From: Hericium rajendrae
Taxonomy: Eukaryota; Basidiomycota; Agaricomycetes; Russulales; Hericiaceae
Length of the DNA: 64,000 nt
Assembly: GCA_033439255.1 (NCBI GenBank)
Contig: CM065879.1
Location: forward strand, 4,805,224 to 4,869,223
Reading direction: 5' to 3'
In this document: positions 13,442 to 25,283 of the stretch, in pieces
How positions within the stretch are numbered: the stretch's first letter is position 1
How the letters are laid out: each line of letters opens with the position of its first letter
Notes under the pieces: generated by a model
Database searches by the model: none
The model's input: the letters and a program-made list of their open reading frames with translations, nothing else
Told to the model about the DNA's origin: nothing
Program-made: the position numbers and the translations under genes

Positions 13442-16400
13442 ATGGCCTCTAATTTCTCCTCCAGTGATCCATCCGATGACCGTGATCAAGTTATGGCCAT
13501 CAGTCCCAGCGCCATGCCTCAAGACGAGGCGAACAGGGGCTTCAACGACAGATTCAACGAAGCGCAAGAATGGTCCATCACCAAATTTCGACAGGATTTT
13601 TGTTTCGCGCCCGAAGCTATGCGGACAAGGGCCTGCACGACTGCACGCATTCAATACCAGTGTTGTCGCGTCTTTTGATTGCACTGGTGGAAGCGGACGG
13701 TCTTTTGGATCGATCGTGCGCTCAGGAAGACAAGGCGGTCGCGCTGTTGGATCCTCCGTACTCAAAGTTGTACCCGGTTTTGGTGGGGGCAGCTTTGAGT
13801 GGCGATTGGAGCGCTGTCCGTGCATTTCGTGCGTCTTTTTCCTTTTCTCCTGTCGCGAAGGTCACGGAATATGTTCGTCAGCCGCTTTACAAGCACCTCA
13901 GGTGTCGAGTGACCTTTGCGAAATTCCCGATGCCGGTAAGTGCAGCTTTCTTTGTTTCCCTGCGTCTTTTTTGACGGACTATATGCACTTCTTTGCAACG
14001 CAAGGTAGATCGTCGAGCAATTTATCATAGCCTTGCGCCATACTTATTCGCTTTTCTTCTAGACACCAAGCTCGTGTGGGGAACGCAGTTTATCGGAAAC
14101 TACCACAGACGCGTGCTCGACATGTTGAATGACATGAATCGTAGCCGCCGTCATGACACAATGTATAGTAATCTCGTACACATCGTTCAAAGCTCCGGAA
14201 TGGGGAAGTCCAGAACAATGGATGAAGTGGCGGGGCTGGTGGTCACCATACCCTTGTGCCTACGACGTGCTGGGAACAATGGCTAGTCCAGTCACCCGGC
14301 CTTTTGTATGTTTGCTCATCGTATGTTCGCGACACAGGCTACCCCGGACCGGCGGATGAAACCGTCTTTGACTGGCTTTGCAGACCTTTCGATGGCCAGT
14401 CTCGAATGGGACTGGCCATTCGTCACATGTTCTTTCTTGCGGTGCTTTCCTCTTGGTGGCAAAGCGGATGGAGGAGCTGGTGTCTCCCGTATTCGATGGA
14501 CAAGTCACGAGTACCGCGCTGGCATTGAAATGGCGCCAGTATCTCCTTGATCGACGAGGTGAAATGCGGAAGAAGTTGTATAAGGAGGTGACCAGCGCCA
14601 CGGACAGCATCCTCGACGTTAGTGAATACACCCAACCTTCGATTAAGTATTCACAAATTTCTTCCAGGGATGGGGTGATTCTACGGCAGAAGCCACGATG
14701 GCCCGTCTCCTTCAGCAATTGTCCGATACGAAACCGGACGTTCAAAGTGAATTTGAAGCCCTGCTGAGTGCCATTGGTGATTCCTTCCGGAAGAATTCGT
14801 TTTCGGTGTCATCGCACGACAGATACATGGAGATTAACCGGCGATACGAGACGGCGGGAAAAATTGGTATGGGGTGTCCATCAGAATTTTCAACGTATAA
14901 TCAACTGCTGTACTCTCCATATCAGTCAGAGTGGCGGCAAGTTCCCTTCTTCCGTCATCACCAGACGGACACCCAGAAGCTCGCAGCGTGACATTCAATT
15001 CCTTATCACCATAGACGAGTCTCAGTCGCTTTTCATCGACTCTGAAGAGGGGCGGATTGTTGATCAAACCGCTCCGGGGCCTTTTGAGCCATATAATGCT
15101 CTGTGCATGGCTCTGGATGCAATGTGAGTCTTAACTACTTGAATTTCCTGAATTTTTTTTTATCATCTGCTGTTAATGTCAGAACTATATGGGGCCCTTT
15201 CACGGTATTCCTGTCCAGAGGAATAAATTTAGTTCGGCCTGATCGTCCGCGCCCCTTCTCACAATCTGCTCAAATTCGTCAGAGGACAACGTACTACGGG
15301 CCTCCCCCCATTGCGGAGCTGCCCTTTGACGTCTGGGGAGATGATGGAAAAATCATTATCGCCGAAGGAGCAATGAAGCTGGAGAAGGCTTGTGAACCGG
15401 GAGTAATGGTTAGATTCGGACGACCGTTGTGAGTGGCACAAATAAGGCAACTTGCCTGTGGCTCATTTTTGGCTGTAGATGGTGGGCGCATTGGAACAAC
15501 GAACGCCTTCAGCACTCGGGTTACGAGGATGCCATATTCGATTTCGCCCACATGAAGCTTGCGGCAGAAAGATCTTTGGATACCCCAGTCTACAGGCTGA
15601 GTGACGCGGCGCAGCTGGCAATTGCCGGTGTCCGACTACTTTTCAATCTTCAACTCGGATCCGCCAAGGCCACGTACTACGATAAAGAAATGATCGAGAA
15701 ACATATGCGGGTCTTGTACTCAGTTCCCGACCATCGCGAATATCTTCGCTCTGGCACCCCCTCCGAACCCGTTCTCGCCGAAGCATCGGCACGTTGGATG
15801 AATATGCAGGAATATTACAAGTGGGCGTGTCTGTTGGCAAATAGCATGGCCGATGGGTCAATTGAGACAACCCAGGCCATCAAGCTCACTGCTCGCCTCA
15901 TATTGACAATGGCTCACGACACCGCCGTCAAGCGACTCATGTTCAAGCGCCAGTATCCCCTCGGCCTTAATCCGGAGGAGTTGAAAGATCTAGTAGTCGA
16001 AGCTTCGAAAGAGGAGCTCTGGTATTTAAAATGGGATATCGGCATTCCTCTGGACGAATTCCTGATTGCGCTGCTGGGCGATGACCATGCCGCCCAGGTC
16101 TGGGCTTCATTCCCAGACAACGTCCCCCAAGCGCGCGGCAAGTCTTTCGGAGAGGTCTTCGCAAATGCTCGGATCCGATTTTCACACTTTGTCCAAGCAT
16201 ACGATACGACAGTCATCTCTGATGACGCCGTGTGGGCCGCGTTAGCGCGTGGTATGGCCTATCAATGCCCGACCACCCACAAAGCCGTTGATATCATGAT
16301 CCCGGTGCTTTTGCGGGACGAGAAACTCTCTCGACACATCGTGACGGCAATCTTCATCCGGGTGAATGACCGTTGGGACGAGCCCAAGCCGAGGATCAAC

Positions 16401-16913
16401 GCGGAAAGTCTCGGGTTTTTCACTACTGCGGACGCGGATGGGAGGTCTCTGACGCGGCCGTACATCACCATGCTCATGGATTTAGGAGGACGTCAATCTC
16501 ACAGGATGTTCACAGAAGGTCCCTTCAAACGACCGGGTAGCACCCCCAGCTCTGAAGATCCCAGCCACCATCGTTATTCGTTCGTCATCAAGGGGTGTTC
16601 CCCAAGCGTTTACCCTTATGTAGTTCACGACCAGAGTACCAAACACTACTTCGCATATCTGCTTCGACATGGCGCAATGATGGATGAACATCCGAGGCAG
16701 AAGGCTCTTTCTTCGGTCACGCAGCTCAAGCCGTTCTGGAGTTCGAACTTGAATTCTTTCAGTTGGGCAGGGGGATCGCGGGACAGTCACACCGCGTCCG
16801 GGAGTCTTTCTAGTGGAGCATACGTAGAATCAAAGGAAGGTCAATGCGAGGACGCATCAGATAATTTCGAGATCCTATCTTTTGCTGGCGATGAAATTAA
16901 TGAGCCATCGTAG
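13442..16913 (+). CDS. Large P-loop NTPase-like protein, basidiomycete-expanded family
   Basis: A long protein with a Walker A-like SSGMGKSRTMDE (about 14190) and a candidate Walker B FLITIDESQSLF (about 15000), followed by a large helical C-terminal region in the 1.4-kb last exon (15479-16913). I recall similar proteins occurring in many copies in mushroom genomes as unnamed P-loop proteins. A link to Crinkler/RHS-type effectors has been proposed for such architectures, but that is inference here. Well-supported late exons are 15183-15428 and 15479-16913. The intron at 15124-15182 is canonical. The N-terminal half is harder: a -1 break at the five-T run 13597-13601, another near 14440, and an unresolved stretch around 14280-14340 with an in-frame TAG. 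It may be an intact gene with assembly errors or an early pseudogene. Confidence 0.65.
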
Positions 16914-17087
16914 AAAAGGTTGAGGTGTAAATACGTGGCATCGGCCGAATTTTTCTGTAACTATGCCATTAAATAATGCCAGTATAATCCCCATATATAC
17001 ACCAGGAAAGCTGAGGAAAGGACCGACGCTGTACTCTGTGCTCATCGATCAAATATCATGGCCAGGCAGCTCGAAAAACATCACCAG

Positions 17088-19054
17088 TCACCAGAAGCGA
17101 ACCGTCTCTGCTGAAAACCCCTTCGCCATTCTGAGCACCACGACGTTGGAAGTCAGACTTGAAAACTACACAAAGAAATAGGTGATGGGTGCGCAGCGCA
17201 GTGTGAATAATATGAAAAACATACGCCATTTCCGATCACCACATCCGCCCGCTCAGCAATGAGCATGTCAGTTGCCTGCGCGACGTACTTCTGCTCCGGC
17301 GTCAGAACCATATCCCGGCTCGTCGCCACGCTCTTCCAATGCGCCGCCTTGTTCAAAGCCGTCTTCAGCTCGGCCAGCCACTCCCGATTGCCGTTCGTCA
17401 GTACGTAGACCCTGTCGAGCTCTCTCCCTGCTGGCGAGTTGCGAACCGTTATGACCTTATCCACGATCTGGTCTATATCGGGATAACAGCGCCTCATTGC
17501 CTCAGCGTGGTCCTCAGGGCTCAGCTCACCGTCCGCGCCGGACGTCGGTGGCTCGAAGCGGTCGATGAACACAGGCATCTCGTTGAACCCCAGGAAGCGT
17601 GAGTGCCACGACACGAGATTTGCACAGTGCTCCTCGAAGTCGCCGCGCCGGATGTGCAGCGCGAGCAATCCGGGCAATCGCGCGCGGCTGTCGGCGCCGG
17701 ACCTGACGGACGGGTGGACCAGGTCGCTGTTGGCCTCGACGGCGTTGTTGACCAGCGGCGACCATGCGAACTCTGTCAGGATCGGAGACTGGGAGAGAGC
17801 GGGCCAGACGTCGAGCAGTCGATTTGCATCTCCAAATAGCCTAGCCAGGATTGAGTTCAAGCCATCGCGACGCTGAAGAATGTGGCACCCACCAAAGATC
17901 GAATAGTTGGGTTCCGCCCTTCACGATCTCTACACAATTTCCGTCGACTTCGTTCAGCTTCGCGCCCAAAGCGTGAACAATGGTAGAAGCCGAGGCGTGC
18001 TCAAGCCCGCTCATGAGTTCGTCGGCGCTAATGTACGTCTTTGTTTTGCAGATGTCATCAAAGTACTCCCTCATCACCGCTGGGGGGACATGCTCCTGGA
18101 AGGGGAAAGGACCACCTGCAACGGGACCTGCAGCGTTGAGATGTCAGTCCAGACCGCCAAAGGAACGTTCTCAAGAAGAACAGAAAGCTCTGAAAAAAGA
18201 GAGGCAGTATTGAGCATGCGACCGGACGATTGTGGTCGGCATCGCACTGAACCCAGCACAGGCGAGTTCTCAACGTCTAGACAGCTTTCGCATGCTGTGC
18301 ACCGAAAAGAGCCATCACATCGCAGTGACTGCATCATCGCTGAAGGACGGGAAGCCACTATGGGCCTCTGCGATCGTAGCGACGACAGATCGTAGGAGTA
18401 TGAATAAACATACGCACCTGCTACCAATGCAGTCATCGGAATATGGGCAGGGATGAGCTTCCCGTTGAATTTGCTGTATCCGTCTTCTGAAAAGGGATCC
18501 CAAGTAAAATTATCAAACACGTATCTGCCATGCGCTTAGACAATAGTGGATAGTAGAAAATATGCACGGCATACGTTGTTTTCATAATGTACGCAAGATA
18601 TGCGTTGAGGATCATTTCGTGCATTGAGTTTCCCCAACCAACGCCTGGTACTCAGATAAATATGGACAGCAGGAAAACGGGACATGAACGCACCCCAAAC
18701 ATGGTTACCCATGTACAAATATTTCCCATCTCTCCCTTGTGGATATGGCAAGTCTGGGTTATGTTGAGGGAGCTGCTTCTCCCGCTCGTACCATTCCCAG
18801 TATCGTGGAGGCATCTTCTTGGATGTTACTGGATCCGTTGGAGAAATCAGACGTACTCTGTGACCAGTTCGATACACATTGAGAAAGAAAAGAAGAACGC
18901 CGAGACCACTGGCTAAGAGGCCAAGGACACGAATATGCCGACGTGGTAGTGATCGTGAAAGTACGGAGGATCTTGGGCCGTCGACTGCTGCGTCCGGGCT
19001 TGTGTATGGCAGTTTTTCCGGTCTGGACCACGACAAGCTTGATAAGAGGGACAT
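17088..19054 (-). CDS. O-fucosyltransferase-like type II membrane protein (copy A)
   Basis: A glycosyltransferase-like protein of the GDP-fucose protein O-fucosyltransferase type. The N-terminus has a cytosolic stretch and one membrane segment (RVLGLLASGLGVLLFFLNVY), as expected for a Golgi/ER type II enzyme. The sugar-nucleotide motif HIRRGDF lies in LLALHIRRGDFEEHC, and the C-terminus carries the family-like IGNG/SSLTSNV segment. Six exons keep one clean reading: 19054-18694, 18644-18575, 18524-18418, 18127-17893, 17840-17225 and 17165-17088, with no frame breaks. The intron at 18128-18417 is about 290 nt, far longer than its neighbours. It is convergent with the P-loop gene. A paralogue lies at 55079-56566 with the same last-exon length (78 nt). 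The substrate is unknown. Confidence 0.8.
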
Positions 19055-20164
19055 GGTTATGGAAAGGAAAGAGAAGGGGAATTTTCCAGCAACGGAGGCG
19101 AGCTTTGGGGATGCCTGATGATGTGCATCCGATATGCATGGATGGTTTATCTACCCTGAGAACAAGCGCAACTGATGGCAGTACGCCAAGGCTTAGACAC
19201 TGAATGGTGAGGTCTGGGTCGGCACCTCCTTTGGACCTGATGTGAACAGTCATTGTGGAAGCCGGAGCGCCTCGCGATATTGACGCGTAATGCGCTTCAG
19301 AGCTATGGCCTCATGGTCATAGCATTTGAGATTGCTAGGCGGTTTGGTCGTTACCTTACATTTTCAATGTTTCGCTAGCGTCCGAAATGAACCCCCAGTC
19401 CACGCGTAAATCAGCGGCCACTGAATCCCTATGAGCTGCGGAACGCACCGTAGAAGAAAAATACGATGAGCTACTGCGCGGACAGCTGTGCACGCTGTCA
19501 CTTGACAGAGCGCGCTGTTTCTATGAGCACCGACGACGTCTATAGCATCATGAAACGAGATGATTCTCAAAACGGAGTAGAACATCCTGATTTCGGGCTT
19601 CCAGCGCCTGCCAAGATGATCCTGAGGCGAAGGCGTTGAATCAGTGATAAAAACATGCTGTACAGCTGTTGGTCCTCATCCAGCGGCAGATATTCAAGGG
19701 CAACGATGGCGGCAAGCGTACGTCCATCAATACATAACGAGAGCGCCGTCTTCGCGGCAACGCCCGCTACCTTAGGTCGTTATGTCACAGTGACCGGCAT
19801 GGTGACAGTGCCGTCGAGGACGCAAATGAGACAAGAAGTAGCTTTTGAAAAGCGAACGTGGAGATATAATGCAACGGAATGGATCACACAAATATCTAAG
19901 ATTGGTACATGCCGACGCAAAAGATATAGAACATCCGTGTTCAGGAACGACGAGATGGAGATGGTGCTACGGTAGTACGAAGCAGCACTGGTAACTTCAT
20001 CTAGATCTTTGAGTCCTGTAAACAAGAGAAACGAGGAGGCGGCGCGTCAACATTTGAAGCGGAACGTAAACTCCCTTGCTTGCAAGTCGACGTTCGTCAC
20101 GGCCGCCTTCAACACCAACGTATAGACTTCACCAGACTTCACCGCCGATCACCCCAGGCAACTC
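19055..20164. other. Divergent intergenic region
   Basis: Upstream region shared by the fucosyltransferase-like gene (-) and the GNAT gene (+). No coding signal beyond short shadow frames. Confidence 0.45.
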
Positions 20165-21087
20165 ATGTCTTCTCCCTTTCAATCGTGCCCGCAAAACTCG
20201 GTTGTCTATATCGTCACAAACGGTGAACATATCACCGATCTTCAGTTGACCGAGTGCGCGCAGCTTTTCAGTAACAATTATGGCATCTGGAGCAAGGAGG
20301 CTTCGCAGTTCTCTCGATTTCTGAAGCCCGGTTTGTCAACAATATCATTGTGTCTAGCTACCTTTCTCACTTCGCGTTTTGTACAATAGGTGGCCATGTC
20401 AAAATGACTGCCAGCAGGCTTTGCGCCCAATCGCTAGCGGATCCTGAGCAGACTCGCCTTGCGACTGCTCATGTGCAGGGGACTCTCGTCGCCCATGCCT
20501 TCGCTACCCGTTGGACGTCCCCTATTGGTTGGTCATCCATCATCATCCCGTTTAGATCGTGTCTAAAAATAATAACAGGAACTGTTGGTTGGATTACTCA
20601 GCTCGTCGTTGACATGAAGCAGCGCAGGCGCTACCATGCAACTATGTTGCTACAAGTGCTTCGGCATGATGTGTTGCTGCGCGATGTTAGCATCTTTGGA
20701 ATTGTTTCGTCCCACCCTTCCGCATGCAATGCTCTCATGAAGCTTGGTCGTAGGTGCTTCATAGTGCTTCAAATTTCCGCCAGTAACTCGATCATAACAG
20801 GTGTTCCGGTCGACAATATCGACCTTGAATTCATCAAGGAGCATGCCGCTGCTGTCATAGGTAGCTCGACAGTTGAATATCTCAGAACAGCCGAGCTGCG
20901 TGGATCTCTTTTTCCACCCTCAAGACACTACCGGTGCTGTTTCTCCGTCATGTCAAACTACTGGGTGGATCACACCGAGCCATTGGAGGCATTAGAGCGC
21001 TACAGCCGCCGAGGCATCTGGCGCTTGGGAGATCTCCTTGGCGGGCACGAGTTTCTCGTCATAGTACCTATGCCCCAGGTGCAGTAA
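20165..21087 (+). CDS. GNAT-family N-acetyltransferase
   Basis: Belongs to a basidiomycete group of GNAT acetyltransferases, which transfer acetyl from acetyl-CoA to an amine. Landmarks are GGHVKMTASRLCAQ, LVAHAFATRW, the strand/loop GWITQLVVDMKQRRR (motif A region, where the usual RxxGxG loop is degenerate), NIDLEFIKEHA, YLRTAELRGSLF and the closing YSRRGIWRLGDLLGGHEF. Introns fit at about 20335-20394, 20528-20578 and 20750-20800. The last two are both 51 nt and stop-free, so the genomic frame stays open across them. Near 20915-20950 the frame slips twice, before VMSNYWVDHTEPL. The substrate cannot be told from sequence. The start ATG at 20165 gives the expected N-terminus. Confidence 0.75.
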
Positions 21088-21973
21088 TGTTGGCTAGCAT
21101 TGTTTCCATTCTCCATACTTGTTTTGTTGTCTTCGATGTCTCTGCTATGCTGCTTGCTTTGCTCGTGTTTTTTTTGTGTTTGCTACCATCTTTGCTTCGG
21201 GCGTGGTCCACAGCTTCCTGGATTCGAATTCCGGTTGTGTTTTGAACGTCCGCCTTAAACCCACTCACTTCTGCCCAAAAGACCTATCACTTTGTAAACA
21301 GCTGTTCTCATCGATGTCCCATTGTTCTGCTGGTATGTCTCACAGGTTGTCCACATTTTTTCGAAGGCTGCGCCGTGTTGAATTTCTGTTTCGTGGATCG
21401 ATCTAGGATTTCGGGTTCTGTACAGGCGTCTTCCAGCGACCAGCCTTTAGAACAAGACTTCAGAACACCTTCGCAAATTCATAGAGGTTTTGTAGAGGAA
21501 AAGTTTCAAGCTTAGAGTTCTAAATGTTCAAACGTGGGTTGCGTTGGCGCGAGTTGCCCACAGATGGCCTGACTCATGACTTTCTCAGCATAGTCGACAG
21601 CATTGAAGCAATGCCAGATCCTGATATCACCCTGCACCCGTCCATCTGATACATTTCTCTCTTTCATGACAGGCACGATCGAAGTACGCTCGCAAATAAA
21701 GACCTCACGACGCCCCGACTATCCGACTGCGGATAAACGGAGGCTTATCTCGATACATCGTCACTGCTGCGCTGCACGATCGAAGGACGGAGATCGCGTC
21801 GCCTAGTTGCGTTCCCACCGGGCGATTGATTTGGATCCGCGACGCTGCGTGAGCTGCTTCGCGGTGCTACCAATCTCTTTCGTCGCACAGCGATCAAACG
21901 CGCAGCATGTCATTTTAAATCCCATACGAGTGGTGCATGGGTCGCAGCAATAATAACGAAGCGTCCAATGCCA
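21088..21973. other. Intergenic, no gene recognised
   Basis: T-rich 3' flank of the GNAT gene followed by sequence without coding signal. Confidence 0.4.
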
Positions 21974-22583
21974 ATGGCGAGCTAACTCGAGGTTTAGAAT
22001 CTGTTGAGCGTAGAAAGACAGGTCGCCGTTGTCACGGGTATGTCTTCTAGTCTTTATATCAATGATTCTCATTTCTCAATCCGTTCTGCTCTATAATTAG
22101 GTGGTGATGCAGGCGGTCTGGATGCGCAGTTGGAATCCGCATTTGAATATCGCAGATGCGTGCCATTCCGTTTACATTGTTTGATACTTTTCCATCGTGC
22201 TCAATGTTCGAATGCAGGATATCCACGAGGACCGGCATGGAGCACATAGCGCGTATCTTAGCAGCGAAGCTCCTCCCTCACAAGATTCGCGTGAATGTCC
22301 TCGCGCCTGGCCATTTTCTCAAGGTATGTTAATTATCCCGACATCATCGCACCCCAATATCATCCCAATAACGGCGTCTTTTTGGCCAGCGATGTTACTC
22401 CCCCGAGTGATCTTCATGGGATAGCGCACCTTAATGTGGCTTCAGAGTTTGTTCTATCGCTCTGCCATAGGAACTTTCATATATCTAGCGAGCACGGTGT
22501 CTGCCTATATCACCGGTGCACGACCCGACATCGACGGGGGCCTTGTCCTTATCTCCAATGGTACGAACAAAGTCCTTCCTTGA
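21974..22583 (+). pseudogene. SDR pseudogene, internally deleted
   Basis: A decayed copy of the SDR gene at 25284-26578. The ATG at 21974 starts a segment aligned to its first exon (LLSVERQVAVVTG against MFSVEGSVALITG), with an in-frame TAG. After an intron-like gap come GGDAGGLDAQ (the Rossmann glycine loop), then ISTRTGMEHIARILAAKL and PHKIRVNVLAPGHFL (about 22215-22316). The 3' end reads VSAYITGARPDIDGGLVL with a terminal GTNKVLP and stop at 22583. The middle of the enzyme is missing and the catalytic Tyr position is not preserved. Confidence 0.8.
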
Positions 22584-22821
22584 AGCCACACCAGCGCTGT
22601 CAGTGGTGACGATATCGGCCCACAATTCCCAGAGGCAACATCATCATCCTCGTCGCATAGGACCATTGTCTTCAATATGAGGGCTTCTAATATATATCAA
22701 GAGAACGTTCCTCGTAACGATCGACATAGTACACTGATAAATATAGGCCATAGTTCAACCCGTCTGGAACACTACGTATACAAGAATTCAAAACCCGTGA
22801 TGCGTCATGATGAGGTCAGAT

Positions 22822-23623
22822 CTACACCCTGCTCGCGCGGTACTCGGATGTCTGCGCCTGCGGGAACGCGATGCTGTCGCGCGGGTAGAGCGTGCCGTGC
22901 ATGGGGTCCTGCCACGCTTTGTTCGCGATGCAGAAAAGCATGCTCGTGAGGAAGAGCGCGAAGACGAGGATCCAGCCCATCCAGGCAAAGGCGACGAGCG
23001 CGGTCAGGATGCGGCACGTGTGGTACTGGTGGCACCAGCCGAGGTCGCCCCACGTGGACTATGTCATTATCGGTGAGTGCGAATCGTGCGTGGCTAGCAG
23101 GAGTGAGCTTACGGTGGAGATGGGCGACGAGGTCGAGGAGGCGATGGCAGCGCCGACCAGCCAGAAGACGAAGAGGATGAAGAGGCTGATCAGTTCGCCA
23201 AGGAAGGTGTGCACGAAGCCCTCCTCGCGCCGGTGGGTGATGGTATGGATGCTGTAGTGGGTCTTAGCATTTGTTATTTTCACGGCGAAAAAAAATTGAC
23301 GCACATGAATGGTATCCAGAGCATGGTCATTATCGATGTTGCTACGAGTTCAGCAACGATGGGGTCTGTTGGGCATCATCAATAAAGGTCGACTAGGGAG
23401 TGAGGCGAAAACGTGCCATAGAAAGGCTCCCCTTGGTTGAGCGGGTCAAAGGGCGACAGATGGGTGGTGTAGTGCAGTCTGTCTGCGCATAGGCCCAGCA
23501 AAACTGCTGAGAACAGCCACTGTGATAACAGAGTCAGCATTTGTTTCTCCTGCTTTCGATGGGACACGACCGACTCACCAGAACGACATACAGGAAAATA
23601 CGGAAGGATCGTACGAAAGCCAT
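22822..23623 (-). CDS. MARVEL-domain-like four-helix membrane protein
   Basis: A small integral membrane protein with about four hydrophobic segments, read over five exons from the ATG at 23623. They are VRSFRIFLYVVL/WLFSAVLLGL, VAELVATSIMTMLWIPF, LISLFILFVFWLVGAAIAS and LTALVAFAWMGWILVFALFL. The order and spacing fit the MARVEL family common in fungi, associated with membrane domains and vesicle traffic. A CHQYHTCRILTA segment precedes the last helix, and the tail is soluble (WQDPMHGTLYPRDS). The second intron appears to use an atypical donor around 23408. A TATATAA lies 80 nt upstream. The precise function is unknown. Confidence 0.72.
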
Positions 23624-25283
23624 TAGAGTCGTGAAAAGCAGGAGGTAGGGTGTGTCAAGGGTTAAGGTGGATTTGCGGGGACATGAGGCAGGATGGCGCT
23701 CATTATATAGGACCGGAGCTCCATGGCAGCGAGAAAAGAGAAATTGGCGTGCCGGGACGTGAAGAGACGCCAACACATGTTTTCCACGTGACCGTGTTAG
23801 TGCTTCCATGCGACGCTCAGCCTCGACACGCCTCCTCCTCCTGGCCACCCTTCATTCCCGGATCTACGGCTTCCCCTGCTGGATTACAAGCGCCATCTTC
23901 CGATTCGCTGTGGTGAGACCCTGCGCGATTTTCTCGTCTGTTGCATTGGGTGGTCTGATTATAGCTCATCTGGCAGTGCTCATTTCATCGTCCTTGACGT
24001 CAACGTCCCTAGGATGGGCGTCCTAGGCCCACGTACAACGCCGTCGTATCGATCGATGTGTCTTGCGCATGCCGTTTCGGGGCTCGATGACAGCTTGTTG
24101 CTGTGCCTTTAGTCGCTGGACCCACAGCATCATTGACACCTCACGACTAATCTGTGAAAATCCAGCAGGTTCCAAGGCATGCAGGAGATTCTAAACTTAG
24201 CAACGTCAATCCATAGGAAGCACGAACATGCAGTTGTTCTGAATGAATGCCGGGTCCCTTAGAAGCAGACGAGGCTATTCGACGTCAATTGCAAGTCCAG
24301 TCGGTCGAAGTATGAAAAGACAATGACTAGTATGAGCCTGCCGGGACATCTAGGTAGGTACCTCTCGATATGGAAGATACAGAATTACTTGCTTCCTGAC
24401 TTTCACGGTGAGTTCTGCGATCAATGCCCGGATGCCTGTTCGTACATGCTTTCATTCATTCACTTATTAAATATACGGGTCGCACAGGCTCTCTTTAGGC
24501 CGGAAAGCTTCGTGAACGAGATTTGCCTAGCCTTGTTCGATGGTGACGTCGGCCACGCGACACAAATATCCAGTGCTTCTGCTGTCCGCCTCCCACCTCG
24601 CCTATATTGCACCCCATCCTGAATGAACACGATGTTATTTCTGCATATGCTATGCAACGTTGGACCGGGGCCTGATCCACTGGGACACATAGGAGCCTGC
24701 CGGTGGCACCAATGTGCGGCGTGGAGCAGTTCTTCTTCCGGATGCGCACATGAAGAGCGACTGTCGCCCCACCCACGAGCTGGTCATCGCATTCGCGACA
24801 TGGTTCATTACCAGCCTCTATGGCTTCTACGGCGTAGAAACAGAGCCTGCAGCACATGTTCCTGTTTTCTCTCACATTCCAGTCCTTTGCGTCGATGATG
24901 GTTTCCCGAGTGCTGTGTGCATCTCATGGATTTTCTTGGCGCCGTCGAGTTGTTTAGCAATGGTAACTGGGATAAGGTTTGCTCCTTTTACCTTACCTGC
25001 TTCTTTCCCTTCCGGCAATATCTGATTGCGCCGCATTCAATGCGAGACCCGCAGGTATGAAAATCCCGTCTGTCATCCGAATCACGAGGGGACGTTCTTC
25101 TCGCCTACCGACGACCTTTTGCTTCAATCATGGTGCGCGACCATCGACGTCTATTCGGTCGATGGCTCACCTTGGCGATTCGCTTCAACATAGATGCGAC
25201 ACGAAATCAGGACGATCGTGGATTAAAGCATCTCAGTTGCGGTGGTGATCCGTTTCACAAACATAAGAACCAGGTGTCGCTTC
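23624..25283. other. Intergenic, no gene recognised
   Basis: Several open frames of 70-125 codons overlap on both strands (24323-25030), but none shows a domain or a coherent exon chain. Apart from the promoter near 23700 I see no clear feature. Confidence 0.4.
23703..23709 (-). promoter_or_regulatory. TATA box of the MARVEL-like gene
   Basis: TATATAA on the minus strand, about 80 nt before the start codon at 23623. Confidence 0.45.
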
